From Streptomyces sp. NBC_00224 (GTDB lineage: Bacteria > Actinomycetota > Actinomycetes > Streptomycetales > Streptomycetaceae): DNA of 64,000 bases. The first letter of the stretch is position 1, and each line of letters starts with the position of its first letter. Below the pieces are notes generated by a model. That model was not told the DNA's origin. It did not search any database and saw only the letters and a program-made list of their open reading frames with translations. Position numbers and translations under genes: made by a program. Shown here piece after piece: positions 55,213-63,557 of this stretch. The stretch is from the NCBI RefSeq assembly GCF_041435195.1, contig NZ_CP108106.1:4994501-5058500 (forward strand), written 5' to 3'.

Positions 55213-56928
55213 GTGGACGCGCTCAGGCCCCGGGATCCGGCACACATAGGTACGTACGCCCTGCTCGCCCGGCTGGGCGCGGGCGGGATGGGCATGGTCT
55301 ACCTCGGCCGCTCGCCGGGCGGGCGGCTGGTCGCGCTCAAGGTGATCAAGGACGAGATCACCGACCACCCCGAGGCGCTGGCCCGCTTCCGCCGTGAGGC
55401 CGAGACGGTACGGGCGGTGCGCAGCGCGTACACCGCGAACCTGATCGACGCGTCGCTGGCGGCGCCGCCGTACTGGCTCGCCACGGAGTACGTCTCCGGG
55501 CCGACCCTCAGCCGGGCCGTCGCCGACCGGGGCCCGTTCCCGCCCGACACCTGCCGCAAGCTGTTCGCGGCGCTGGCGGAGGGGCTCGCGAGCGTGCACG
55601 CGTACGGGGTGACGCACCGGGACCTCAAGCCCCAGAACGTCATCCTGGCCCCACAGGGCCCCCAGCTCATCGACTTCGGCATCGCACGCGCCGCCGCGGA
55701 CACGGCCCTGACCCAGCCGGGCGTCGCCCCCGGCACCCCCGGCTACACGGCCCCGGAAGTCCTCATCCGCAACGAGGTCGCCGACCCGGCGGACGTGTTC
55801 GCCCTGGGGGCGACGATCGCGTTCGCGGCTACGGGGAGGGCGCCGTTCGGTGTGGGCGAGGCCGCGGGTGTCTCCTACCGTGCGGTGCACGAGCAGATCG
55901 ACCTGGCGGGGGTCGAGCCGAGACTGGCCGAGCTGATCCAGGCCTGCGTGGCCAAGGACCCGGCCGTCCGGCCGGACGCCGCGGAGGTGATCCGCCGGTG
56001 CGCCGTGGACTCGGCGCTGGTGGAGGACGAGTTCTACCGGCCGCTGTCGGGGCTGGCGGACGCGGTACCGGCGTACACGCCGACGCGGCTGCCAGGACCG
56101 CACGATCTGCCCACGGCCACGGCGGGCGTGGCCGGGCCTCCGCCCGACTACACACCGACCCACATGGCTGCTCCGGCGCCCACGGCCGTCGATGCCGGGG
56201 ACCGCTCGCGCCGGACGTCACCATGGCTGGTGGCCGCGACGATCGGGCTGGTGCTGGGAGTGGCGGGGGCCGCGACGATCTGGCTGCTGCCCGGGGACAA
56301 GGGCGGTGACGGCACGTCAGCGCGCGGGGGCGGCCCTTCGTCGTCCTCGCCCGGGCCGACGAAGAGCGACACCGCGCCCAGTGGGGGCGGCACAAAGCAG
56401 GGCGGACCGCGGTACATCGAGGCGACCAAGCCGTCACGGGACTACTGGACGCCTGACGGTCAGGCAGGGAGCTGCAACCTGCCGCCCGAGGAGCGCCAGG
56501 AGTACCTGCTGGTCTCCGTGGTCCAGGCGGACGACCCCGACGCGCCCATGGGCTCGGCCCTCACCGGGAAGATACGCATCAAGGTCTGGCTGAAGTACGC
56601 GGAGTCCACGGCGAAGCCGTACTACGTCTCGGTGTCCGTGAAGCCCCCGCACGAGATCGACGCGAACACCGGACAGCCGATCCCGGGCTCCGGCCAGAAC
56701 CTCTCGCTCGGATACGCCAGCAAGCCGGTCGACCTGTTCCGCGACAACCAGCCCACGACGCCGAAGATCCTCACGTACCCGGACGACTTCGAGGACCACG
56801 TCGAGGACAGGACGTTCAAGTCCATCCCGGTCAGCCGCGATCCGGGAAGCTGGACTGTCCAGTTCCACCATGTGAGGGGCACCAAGGAGTACGCGAGCAT
56901 CATGTGTACCGGGTTCGTCGGAAAATAG
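55213..56928 (+). CDS. receptor-like Ser/Thr protein kinase (PknB-type)
   Basis: 571 residues, GTG 55213. Kinase domain (about 12-270): glycine loop RLGAGGMGMVYLG, Lys in VALKVIKD, HRDLKPQN, DFGIAR and the TPGYTAPEV activation/P+1 segment. A Pro/Ala/Thr linker, one TM helix (SPWLVAATIGLVLGVAGAATIWLL, about 338-361), then a Ser/Gly-rich linker and an extracellular beta-rich domain with two cysteines (GSCNLPPEE, IMCTGFVGK). No PASTA repeats. It may sense an envelope ligand and phosphorylate cytosolic partners. Confidence 0.9.
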   Translation: MDALRPRDPAHIGTYALLARLGAGGMGMVYLGRSPGGRLVALKVIKDEITDHPEALARFRREAETVRAVRSAYTANLIDASLAAPPYWLATEYVSGPTLSRAVADRGPFPPDTCRKLFAALAEGLASVHAYGVTHRDLKPQNVILAPQGPQLIDFGIARAAADTALTQPGVAPGTPGYTAPEVLIRNEVADPADVFALGATIAFAATGRAPFGVGEAAGVSYRAVHEQIDLAGVEPRLAELIQACVAKDPAVRPDAAEVIRRCAVDSALVEDEFYRPLSGLADAVPAYTPTRLPGPHDLPTATAGVAGPPPDYTPTHMAAPAPTAVDAGDRSRRTSPWLVAATIGLVLGVAGAATIWLLPGDKGGDGTSARGGGPSSSSPGPTKSDTAPSGGGTKQGGPRYIEATKPSRDYWTPDGQAGSCNLPPEERQEYLLVSVVQADDPDAPMGSALTGKIRIKVWLKYAESTAKPYYVSVSVKPPHEIDANTGQPIPGSGQNLSLGYASKPVDLFRDNQPTTPKILTYPDDFEDHVEDRTFKSIPVSRDPGSWTVQFHHVRGTKEYASIMCTGFVGK

Positions 56929-56986
56929 CCGTGCCGCAGGCGGAGAATGAGCGCTGAATCCCGCCCGGATGGGGGAGGGTTGAGGG

Positions 56987-58000
56987 GTGCGCAAGGTCTG
57001 GATGGTCGGCGGAATCGCGGTCGGGGCGTGTCTGAGCTTCATCGCGCTGCTCGTCGTGGGCACGTACTCGGCGGCGGCGGGGCTCGCTTCGGGGGGCGGC
57101 GGTCAGTCCGTCGCCCTGGCCAAGGGCGCCGTTCCGGCGATCTATCAGCCGATCGTGCAGAAGTGGGGCAACCTCTGCCCCGCCATCAACCCGGCGCTGC
57201 TCGCCGCCCAGCTCTACCAGGAGAGCGGCTGGAAACCGGACGTCACCAGCCACGCCGACGCGCGCGGCATCGCCCAGTTCATCCCCGACACCTGGGCCGC
57301 GCACGGCGTCGACGGCAACGGGGACGGGAAGCGCGACATCTGGGACCCCCAGGACGCGATTCCCTCCGCCGCCTCGTACGACTGCGAACTCGCCAAGTAC
57401 GTACGGAACGTGCCGGGCGACAACACGAACAACATGCTCGCGGCGTACAACGCGGGGGCGTACCGGGTCATCAAGGCAGGTGGCGTCCCGCCGATCAGCG
57501 AGACCCAGGGCTACGTCAAAACCATCCGCACCCTCGAAAAAAGCTTCGCCCGCCCCACCACCCGCGTCCAGCCCTCCCAGCAGGCCGCCGGGGCCATCTA
57601 CTACGCGCAGCAGAAGCTCGGGACGCCGTATCTCTGGGGTGGGGAGGGGACCGCCGAGCAAGGGGGGCGGTTCGACTGTTCGGGGCTTACCCAGGCCGCC
57701 TACGCGAGCATCGGGATCGAGCTGCCGCGCGTCGCCAACGACCAGTACAACGCCGGCCCGCACCCCTCCCGCGGCGAGCTCCTCCCCGGTGACCTCGTCT
57801 TCTTCTCCGACGACCTCACCAACTCCCGCGCCATCCACCACGTCGGCCTCTACGTCGGCGGCGGCTACATGATCAACGCGCCCTACACCGGCGCCGTCAT
57901 CCGCTTCGACAAGATCGACGCGCCGGACTACTTCGGCGCGACCCGGGTCACCAAGGACGGCGCCGCCGCGTTGCCGACGTTCAAACCGGGTACGTGACCG
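56987..58000 (+). CDS. bifunctional lytic transglycosylase / NlpC-P60 peptidase
   Basis: The CDS ends at the TGA 57995-57997; GTG 56987 with GGAGG upstream; 336 residues. A signal anchor precedes a lysozyme-like transglycosylase domain with catalytic Glu79 (QLYQESGW) and ARGIAQFIPDTW, and an NlpC/P60 endopeptidase with Cys231 (FDCSGL) and His285 (IHHVGLYV). This architecture (CwlT/TcpG/VirB1-like) usually opens peptidoglycan for Gram-positive T4SS, which suits the T4SS-like operon 6-13 kb away, although many stand-alone Streptomyces wall hydrolases look similar. Located 58 bp after the kinase gene. Confidence 0.88.
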
Positions 58001-58206
58001 GCGGTACGGAGTGGCCGGATCTCGTCGGCACTCTCCGTCAGGCCATGGCCCTGAGCTGCGACGATGAGTCTCTCTTCGGTAACGTCGTGGTGATCATTCC
58101 GTGGAGAGTGGAACGCGAGGGCCGTTCAGGCCGTTCAGTGGACAGTGACCGCAGGAGTACTGACCACGGGGGTTGGTAGCTACACGCACAGGCAAGGGGC
58201 CTCGGC

Positions 58207-58941
58207 ATGGCTGGACTCGCGCTGGACGGGTCGAACCCGGACGTCAGCCTGCTCTACGACATCAACGGACTCGCCGCTTCCGCCCCCACGTGGTTCGACC
58301 GCGTCATGGAGTTCGTCGGCGAGTACGGCATCCTGCTCGCCCTCGTCCTCGTCGTGCTCTGGTGCTGGTGGAGCCTGCGGCGCAGCGAGGACCGCGAGAG
58401 CGCCCCGGCCTCCCTCGCGGCCCTCGTCTGGGCGCCGCTCGGCGCCGGGATCGCGCTGCTCGTCAACATCCCCATCAGGGGATTCGTGGAGCGGCCCCGG
58501 CCCTTCGTCTCCCACAAGGGGCTCGACGTCCTGGTGGACGGCAAGACGGACTACTCGTTCGTGAGCGACCACGCCACGATGTCGATGGCGATCGGCGCCG
58601 GACTCTTCGTCGCGCACCGCAAGTTCGGACTCCTCGCCATCGGGCTCGCGCTCGCCGAGGGCTTCTGCCGGGTCTACATGGGCGTGCACTACCCCACGGA
58701 CGTGGTCGGCGGCTTCGCCCTGGGCACCGCCGTCACGCTGCTGCTCGCGCCGCTCGCCCTGATGCTGCTGACCCCGCTGGTGTCGACGGTGGCCCGGTCG
58801 CCCCGGCTGGGCCGTCTCGTACGGTCGCGGCGCGCCGGGCAGTCCTCGCTGCGGCTCGCCGTGGACCTGCCCGAGCAGCGGTCGGGAGCGGGGAAGTCGG
58901 GTACGGGTGCGGGGCCGGGAGAGAACGACCTGGCGGCGTAA
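58207..58941 (+). CDS. PAP2-superfamily membrane phosphatase
   Basis: 244 residues from ATG 58207; about six TM helices. The three PAP2 motifs are visible: GFVERPRP (KxxxxxxRP variant), SFVSDHATM (SGH variant, SDH) and CRVYMGVHYPTDV (SRxxxxxHxxxD variant). It removes phosphate from lipid or prenyl diphosphates such as undecaprenyl-PP at the outer membrane face. A cytosolic Gly/Ser tail follows. It lies 209 bp after the hydrolase gene; an overlapping weak frame in the gap was rejected. Confidence 0.85.
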   Translation: MAGLALDGSNPDVSLLYDINGLAASAPTWFDRVMEFVGEYGILLALVLVVLWCWWSLRRSEDRESAPASLAALVWAPLGAGIALLVNIPIRGFVERPRPFVSHKGLDVLVDGKTDYSFVSDHATMSMAIGAGLFVAHRKFGLLAIGLALAEGFCRVYMGVHYPTDVVGGFALGTAVTLLLAPLALMLLTPLVSTVARSPRLGRLVRSRRAGQSSLRLAVDLPEQRSGAGKSGTGAGPGENDLAA

Positions 58942-58963
58942 GGCGGTTCGCCCCGCTCTCTCT

Positions 58964-60562
58964 TCACAGCGCTTGTGGGAAGTCGAACACGCGCGTCGGG
59001 TCGTAGCGGCGCTTGAGTTCGGCGAGCCGGGGCGCGGCGGCGCCGTAGTACGCCTTGCGCCAGTCCTTCAGTTCCGGGTCGGCGTAGTTCTGGTAGGCGG
59101 CCCCGTTGGCGTACCGGCTGAGCGCGTCATGGGTGGTATTCAGCCATGCCCGCTGGGCCGTTCCCGGGGTGCCCGGGCGCCAGGCGGCGATGTACTGCGC
59201 GAGCACCCGCGAGCGGCGGTGCACGAACGCCGTCGCCGTCGGTGACACGCGGTTCAGCGCCCCGCCGAGCGCCGTGAGCGCCACGCTGCCCGCCCCGCCG
59301 CCCTGCCCCACCGGCACACGCCCGAAGGCCTCGGTCCTGGCGAGCAGGGCCCGTACCCCGTCGGCCGGGACCGCCCGGTCGAAGAACGCGGACCGGGCGG
59401 CGTACGTCTCGCGCTGGAGGGCGCCCTGCGCGGTGCGGCCGGGGGTGGCGCCCGCGAGGTGGCACTGCGCCTCGGAGAGGGCCGCGCACCCGGCGTACGC
59501 GAGCATCGCGTCGGTGTAGCCGTGGCGGTGCAGCGAGACGGATGCGGCGGGGGCGCCGACGCGGTCGGCGAGGCGGTCCACGGCGTTCTGGAGGTCGCCG
59601 TAGGAGCCCAGCGAGAACGCGGAGACGCCGACCGTGGGGGCCGCCCCCGCCCCCGCGCCGCCCGCGGCCGCCGCGAGATGGGCGGCGGACCAGATCTCGT
59701 CGGGCTGGTCGGGGCCCCACTCCTGCCAGGCCTCGATCACCGCCCGCGCCCTCGCCCAGGGCCAGGTCAGATACGCGGTGACGGCCCGCGGGGCGTCGTG
59801 CGTACGGAAGCTGAGCTCGGTGACCACGCCGAAGCTGCCGTTGCCCGCGCCGCGCAGGGCCCAGAAGAGGTCGCTCTCGCGGTCGGCGTCGGCGGTGAGC
59901 CGCTTGCCGTCGGCGGTGATCAGGGTCGCGGAGGTGAGGCTGTCGCAGGTCGCCCCGTACGCGCGCGTGGCGACTCCGTGGCCGCCGCCGAGGGTGAGCC
60001 CGGTGATGCCGACGGTGGGGCAGGAACCGCCGGGGATCGTACGGCCGGTCCTGCCCAGGGCGAGGTAGACGTCGAGCAGCCGGGCGCCCGCGCCGACCGT
60101 GGCGGTGGCGCCGTCGGCGCGGACGCGGTTCAGCTTCGACACGTCGAGGACGAGGCGGCCGGTGCCGGAGGACCACCCGGCGTACGAGTGGCCGCCGTTG
60201 CGCAGGGCGACGGGAGTGCGGTGGGCGCGGGCGAACGCCAGGCACTCCCGCACGTCGGAGTCGTTCGCCACGTACGCGACGGCCGCCGGCTCCAGGCTGT
60301 CGAAGCGGGTGTTGTAGAGCTGGCGGGCGGTCGGGTACGCGGCGTCGCCGGGCCGGACGAGGGACCCGGCGAGCGAGCGCGCGAGGGCGGTCCAGGCGGC
60401 CGGGGAGGTGCCGGCGGAGGGGCGCCCGGTGCCGCCGGTGGCCGTGGGCGGCCCGGACTTCGAGGGCTGCTCGCGGGGGGCGCCGGAGGTGCAGGCGGAC
60501 GCCGTGGCGGCGGCGAGGGCGGCGCCCGCGGCCCCCGCGGCGAGGAGGGAACGCCGGTCCAT
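58964..60562 (-). CDS. secreted BBE-type FAD-dependent oxidase
   Basis: 532 residues. A twin-arginine-like N-terminus (DRRSLLAAGAAGAALAAA) with a lipobox ASAC (Cys24) precedes the FAD-binding domain with both bicovalent flavin anchors: His125 (NGGHSYAGW) and Cys206 (GATCDSL), plus the BBE domain ending AYQNYADPELKDW and YYGAAAPRLAELKRRYDP. These enzymes oxidise carbohydrates or secondary-metabolite alcohols using O2. Convergent with the PAP2 gene. A lipoprotein/Tat combination is common in Streptomyces. Confidence 0.9.
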   Translation of the reverse strand: MDRRSLLAAGAAGAALAAATASACTSGAPREQPSKSGPPTATGGTGRPSAGTSPAAWTALARSLAGSLVRPGDAAYPTARQLYNTRFDSLEPAAVAYVANDSDVRECLAFARAHRTPVALRNGGHSYAGWSSGTGRLVLDVSKLNRVRADGATATVGAGARLLDVYLALGRTGRTIPGGSCPTVGITGLTLGGGHGVATRAYGATCDSLTSATLITADGKRLTADADRESDLFWALRGAGNGSFGVVTELSFRTHDAPRAVTAYLTWPWARARAVIEAWQEWGPDQPDEIWSAAHLAAAAGGAGAGAAPTVGVSAFSLGSYGDLQNAVDRLADRVGAPAASVSLHRHGYTDAMLAYAGCAALSEAQCHLAGATPGRTAQGALQRETYAARSAFFDRAVPADGVRALLARTEAFGRVPVGQGGGAGSVALTALGGALNRVSPTATAFVHRRSRVLAQYIAAWRPGTPGTAQRAWLNTTHDALSRYANGAAYQNYADPELKDWRKAYYGAAAPRLAELKRRYDPTRVFDFPQAL

Positions 60563-60646
60563 GCGGGGAGGTCTTCCCGGACGGTCGGGTTCCGAACCGT
60601 CCCGTTCGAACCGTCCCCGTTCTTCGAACGGGAAGGGACTTGAGTC

Positions 60647-60802
60647 CTAGTCCGCCGACTCGTGCTGCTCCGCGTCCGTTCTGGCCCTGTCGCGGGAGCG
60701 GCGGGCGGGGCCGGTCCAGCCGCAGGTGCAGCGGGCGTGGGCGAAGCTGCCGCGTTCCGTCGTGGTGGTGCGGTGCTCAGGGGATGAGGCTTGGTGGGGC
60801 AC
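60647..60802 (-). CDS. small Cys-x-Cys zinc-ribbon-like protein
   Basis: GTG 60802; 51 residues, ending in RCTCGWTGPARRSRDRARTDAEQHESAD-like sequence (shown here in part only: CTCGW near the centre). Small actinobacterial proteins with this CxCGW and HExxAD-type tail recur in genomes. The frame extends upstream to 61540, but that is the shadow of the plus-strand lipoprotein. Function unknown. Confidence 0.5.
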   Translation of the reverse strand: MPHQASSPEHRTTTTERGSFAHARCTCGWTGPARRSRDRARTDAEQHESAD

Positions 60803-60913
60803 CCGGCCACGGTACCCAGGGCCGGGCGCGGGCGTGACCGGGGTGGGGACGCGGTCGTTAAGCGGGGCGGGTGGTGCGGCGGGTCGTGGACGGTGGTTGG
60901 GGGTTTGACGGCG

Positions 60914-61780
60914 ATGACGGTGCGGCGGCAGAGGCGTGGTGGCGCGGGCTTCGCCGGCGCCGTCGTGACCGGCGTGACGGCGGCCGCGGTGACCGCCGCG
61001 GGCGTGCTCGTCGCCGGGTGCGGGGCCGGCGGCTCCTCGGGCTCCGCCGGTCCTGACGGGCGGACGGCCGAGCCGGGCCAGGTGGTGGCGCGGGCCGTCG
61101 ACGCCCTGGTGGCCGCCCGCAGCTCCAAGGCCAGTACCTCCATGGAGATGGCCGTGGGCGGGACGCGCGTCACGATCCGGGGCGAGGGGGTGTACGACTT
61201 CACGCGCCGCATGGGCCAGTTGAAGGTCGTGCTGCCCAAGGACGCGGCGGGCGCGGAGGAGCACCGGCCGATCACCGAACTGCTGGCGCCCGGCGCGCTG
61301 TACATGAAGAACCGGGGCGCGGGCGTCCCCGCCGGCAAATGGGTCCGGGTCGACACGGCGACGCTGCCCGACGGCAACCTGGTCACCGGCGGGGTCACCG
61401 ACCCGATGGTCGCGGCCGAACTGCTGCGCGGGGCGGGCGCGGTGAGGTTCATGGGCGAGGAGGACCTGGCGGGCGTCCGGGTCCGGCACTACCGGGGTAC
61501 CGCCGACATCCCCCGCGCGGCGGGCGCGGCCGGGCCGCACGCGCGCGGATCGCTGGCGGCGGCGGCGAAAGGGTTCGGCAGGTCGAAGGGCGCGGTGCCG
61601 TTCGACGCGTACTTCGACGCGCAGGGGCTGCTGCGCAAGCTGCGCCAGCAGTTCAGCTACGTCAACGGGGGGCGTACGGTCGCGGTCGCCTCGACCACGC
61701 TGCTGTACGGGTTCGGGGTGCCCGCGGCCGTACGGCTGCCGGCGGCCCGGGACATCTACGCCGGAAAGATCGAGTCATAG
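60914..61780 (+). CDS. lipoprotein, LppX/LprG-like
   Basis: ATG 60914; 288 residues. Basic start, hydrophobic helix (AGAVVTGVTAAAVTAAGVLVAGC) with lipobox VAGC. The mature domain (AVDALVAARSSKASTSMEMAVGGTRVTIRGEGVYDFTRRM, shown in part) is beta-rich with repeated GxxxV-type strands, resembling the LolA/LppX-like lipid-carrier half-barrel. It may carry or sense lipids in the envelope. It is divergent from the small CxC gene. Confidence 0.78.
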   Translation: MTVRRQRRGGAGFAGAVVTGVTAAAVTAAGVLVAGCGAGGSSGSAGPDGRTAEPGQVVARAVDALVAARSSKASTSMEMAVGGTRVTIRGEGVYDFTRRMGQLKVVLPKDAAGAEEHRPITELLAPGALYMKNRGAGVPAGKWVRVDTATLPDGNLVTGGVTDPMVAAELLRGAGAVRFMGEEDLAGVRVRHYRGTADIPRAAGAAGPHARGSLAAAAKGFGRSKGAVPFDAYFDAQGLLRKLRQQFSYVNGGRTVAVASTTLLYGFGVPAAVRLPAARDIYAGKIES

Positions 61781-61915
61781 GGGTTCGGGGGGCGTTCGGG
61801 AATTCAGTCATGGGCGGTGGCGGAAATGGTCCGTCCGTGCCATGCGCGGTGTGTGTCCTCCTCCCTACGCTAGGAAGCCGACGACGGCAGAAAGAGGGGT
61901 AGAGGGGTGAGGTGC

Positions 61916-62089
61916 GTGGCCGGGCTTCGCAGCACAACCGTCCAGGACCACGTGGCCCTCGTCGAGATCGAGCTGTGCGGTGAGTTGATGATCGCCGCGT
62001 CGGCCGCGGACGGGGAGCGGCTCAGTCCGGACCTGATCGACGAGGTACTCAAGGTCGAGCCCGAGGGGCGTGCGGGGAGCGGGGGCTGA
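61916..62089 (+). CDS. conserved-looking 57-residue small protein
   Basis: GTG 61916 is preferred because GAGGGG (61902-61907) is well spaced; the frame is also open from 61907. The core TTVQDHVALVEIELCGELMIAASAA, then DGERLSPDLIDEVLKV, is compact, acidic and well biased. No family is recognised, but small proteins of this type recur in Streptomyces between a lipoprotein gene and csoR in my memory. 120 bp after the lipoprotein. Confidence 0.6.
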   Translation: MAGLRSTTVQDHVALVEIELCGELMIAASAADGERLSPDLIDEVLKVEPEGRAGSGG

Positions 62090-62386
62090 ATCCGGCCAAC
62101 CGGGCGGGCGCGCGTGACCGGGCTGCCGCTTTTCGGCCAGGCGGCCGGGGCGGGTTCGCTTGCGTGCGGGAACGCGCCGTGCCGCCTGCGTCCGGGGTCA
62201 AGGCAAGTTGCGCAGCACGGCGGGACGGGTGCGCCGCTGTGCCCACCCTCCCCCAAGCTCTCGACTCCGCTTGAGCAGGGGGGACCCCCATCGCCCCTAG
62301 CGGCACGCATGCCCACAGCGGGGTGTTAGGGGGTGCGGGGAACCCCCTGCCCCTACGTGCGGGGTGAGGGGGGGGACCCCCACCCC
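62090..62386. repeat. intergenic region with dispersed hairpin repeat
   Basis: The segment 62245-62290 (CTCCCCCAAGCTCTCGACTC and TTGAGCAGGGGGGACCCCCA) is a dispersed Streptomyces repeat with a CCCCCAAGCTC/GAGCAGGGGG stem. Further G/C-rich hairpins run to 62380. No gene; probably the terminator zone of the convergent csoR and small gene. Confidence 0.7.
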
Positions 62387-62725
62387 TTACGTGCGCAGCA
62401 GGCGGGCGATTGCCTTTGTTGCCTCTTCTACCTTCGCGTCGATCTCCCCGCCCCCCTTCACCGCCGCGTCCGCCACGCAGTGGCGCAGGTGTTCCTCCAG
62501 GAGCTGGAGGGCGAAGGACTGGAGGGCCTTGGTGGACGCGGAGACCTGGGTGAGTATGTCGATGCAGTAGACGTCCTCGTCCACCAGGCGCTGGAGCCCG
62601 CGGATCTGGCCCTCGATGCGGCGCAGCCGCTTGAGGTGCTCGTCCTTCTGCTTGTGGTAGCCGTGCACCGTGTGCGGCTGGTCCGTGAGGACGGTGTCCG
62701 GCTCGGCGGGCTCGGTGGTCGTCAT
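62387..62725 (-). CDS. csoR: CsoR-family copper-sensing repressor
   Basis: ATG 62725 with GGGAGG 6 bases upstream; 112 residues. The all-helical CsoR fold keeps the Cu(I) ligands Cys54 (VYCIDIL), His79 and Cys83 (HLRHC) with the C-x24-H-x3-C spacing of M. tuberculosis CsoR. Copper binding releases the protein from DNA. The likely operator is ATACCCCTCATGGGTAT (62757-62773). Divergent from the phosphate transport genes; autoregulation is likely. Confidence 0.93.
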   Translation of the reverse strand: MTTTEPAEPDTVLTDQPHTVHGYHKQKDEHLKRLRRIEGQIRGLQRLVDEDVYCIDILTQVSASTKALQSFALQLLEEHLRHCVADAAVKGGGEIDAKVEEATKAIARLLRT

Positions 62726-62756
62726 CGCGTCCTCCCGTTGTGCGAAGAGGGGGTGG

Positions 62757-62773
62757 ATACCCCTCATGGGTAT
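62757..62773 (-). promoter_or_regulatory. CsoR operator
   Basis: ATACCCCTCATGGGTAT is a GC-centred dyad (ATACCC...GGGTAT) of the kind bound by CsoR, 31 bp before the csoR start, consistent with autorepression. Confidence 0.75.
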
Positions 62774-62931
62774 AGGGTAACGAACCCTGCGAAAGCGGGC
62801 CCGGAAACGGGCCGGGGGCCCGTGCTGATCACTGTGCCTGATGGGCGACACTGAAGTACGCCGGTTAGCCGTGGCCGGATGATGCGCCTAGCATCAGCCT
62901 GACCGAATCCAAAGCACCCCGAGGACCCCAC
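62774..62931. promoter_or_regulatory. divergent csoR / DUF47-PiT control region
   Basis: Holds the promoter for the phosphate genes. No PHO-box-like direct repeat was clearly seen by eye; GAGGA near 62919 serves as ribosome site. Confidence 0.4.
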
Positions 62932-63552
62932 GTGCGCTTTCGTCTGACCCCCAGGGAGACGAGCTTCTACGACATGTTCTCCGCATCCGCGGACAACATC
63001 GTCACGGGCTCGAAGCTCCTCATGGAACTGCTCGGAGCGGACTCCGCGTCCCGGGCCGAGATCGCGGAGCGCATGCGGGCAGCGGAGCACGCGGGGGACG
63101 ATGCCACCCACGCGATCTTCCACCAGCTGAACTCCTCCTTCATCACGCCGTTCGACCGCGAGGACATCTACAACCTCGCCTCGTGCCTCGACGACATCAT
63201 GGACTTCATGGAGGAGGCCGTCGACCTCGTCGTCCTCTACAACGTCGAGGAACTGCCGAAGGGCGTCGAGCAGCAGATCGAGGTGCTGGCCCGGGCGGCC
63301 GAGCTGACCGCCGAGGCCATGCCGAACCTGCGGACGATGTCCAACCTCACCGAGTACTGGATCGAGGTCAACCGTCTGGAGAACCAGGCCGACCAGATCC
63401 ACCGCAAGCTGCTCGCCCATCTCTTCAACGGCAAGTACGACGCCATTGAGGTGCTCAAGCTCAAGCAGATCGTGGACGTACTCGAAGAGGCCGCCGACGC
63501 CTTCGAGCACGTGGCGAACACGGTGGAGACCATCGCCGTCAAGGAGTCCTGA
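62932..63552 (+). CDS. DUF47 (PhoU-like) phosphate transport accessory protein
   Basis: GTG 62932; 206 residues. Helical PhoU-like bundle (SFYDMFSASADNIVTGSKLLME, EDIYNLASCLDDIMDFMEEAVDL, LKQIVDVLEEAADAFEHVANTVE) with the E/DxxxD metal-binding positions of the DUF47 family. It is the usual partner of PiT transporters, modulating Pi uptake; its stop and the PiT GTG are 5 bp apart, so the pair is coupled. Confidence 0.95.
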   Translation: MRFRLTPRETSFYDMFSASADNIVTGSKLLMELLGADSASRAEIAERMRAAEHAGDDATHAIFHQLNSSFITPFDREDIYNLASCLDDIMDFMEEAVDLVVLYNVEELPKGVEQQIEVLARAAELTAEAMPNLRTMSNLTEYWIEVNRLENQADQIHRKLLAHLFNGKYDAIEVLKLKQIVDVLEEAADAFEHVANTVETIAVKES

Positions 63553-63557
63553 GCTTC

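Noticed and set aside
55213..56928. PASTA repeats in the Ser/Thr kinase ectodomain
   Set aside because: The ectodomain is a single beta-rich unit with two cysteines and shows no repeated PASTA-type segments.
57994..58179. A frame starting GTG overlapping the hydrolase stop (GTGA) that could be a 61-residue gene
   Set aside because: Codon use degrades after the first 20 codons, with AGA, ATT and TCA codons, and no domain or ribosome site is visible; it reads like intergenic DNA.
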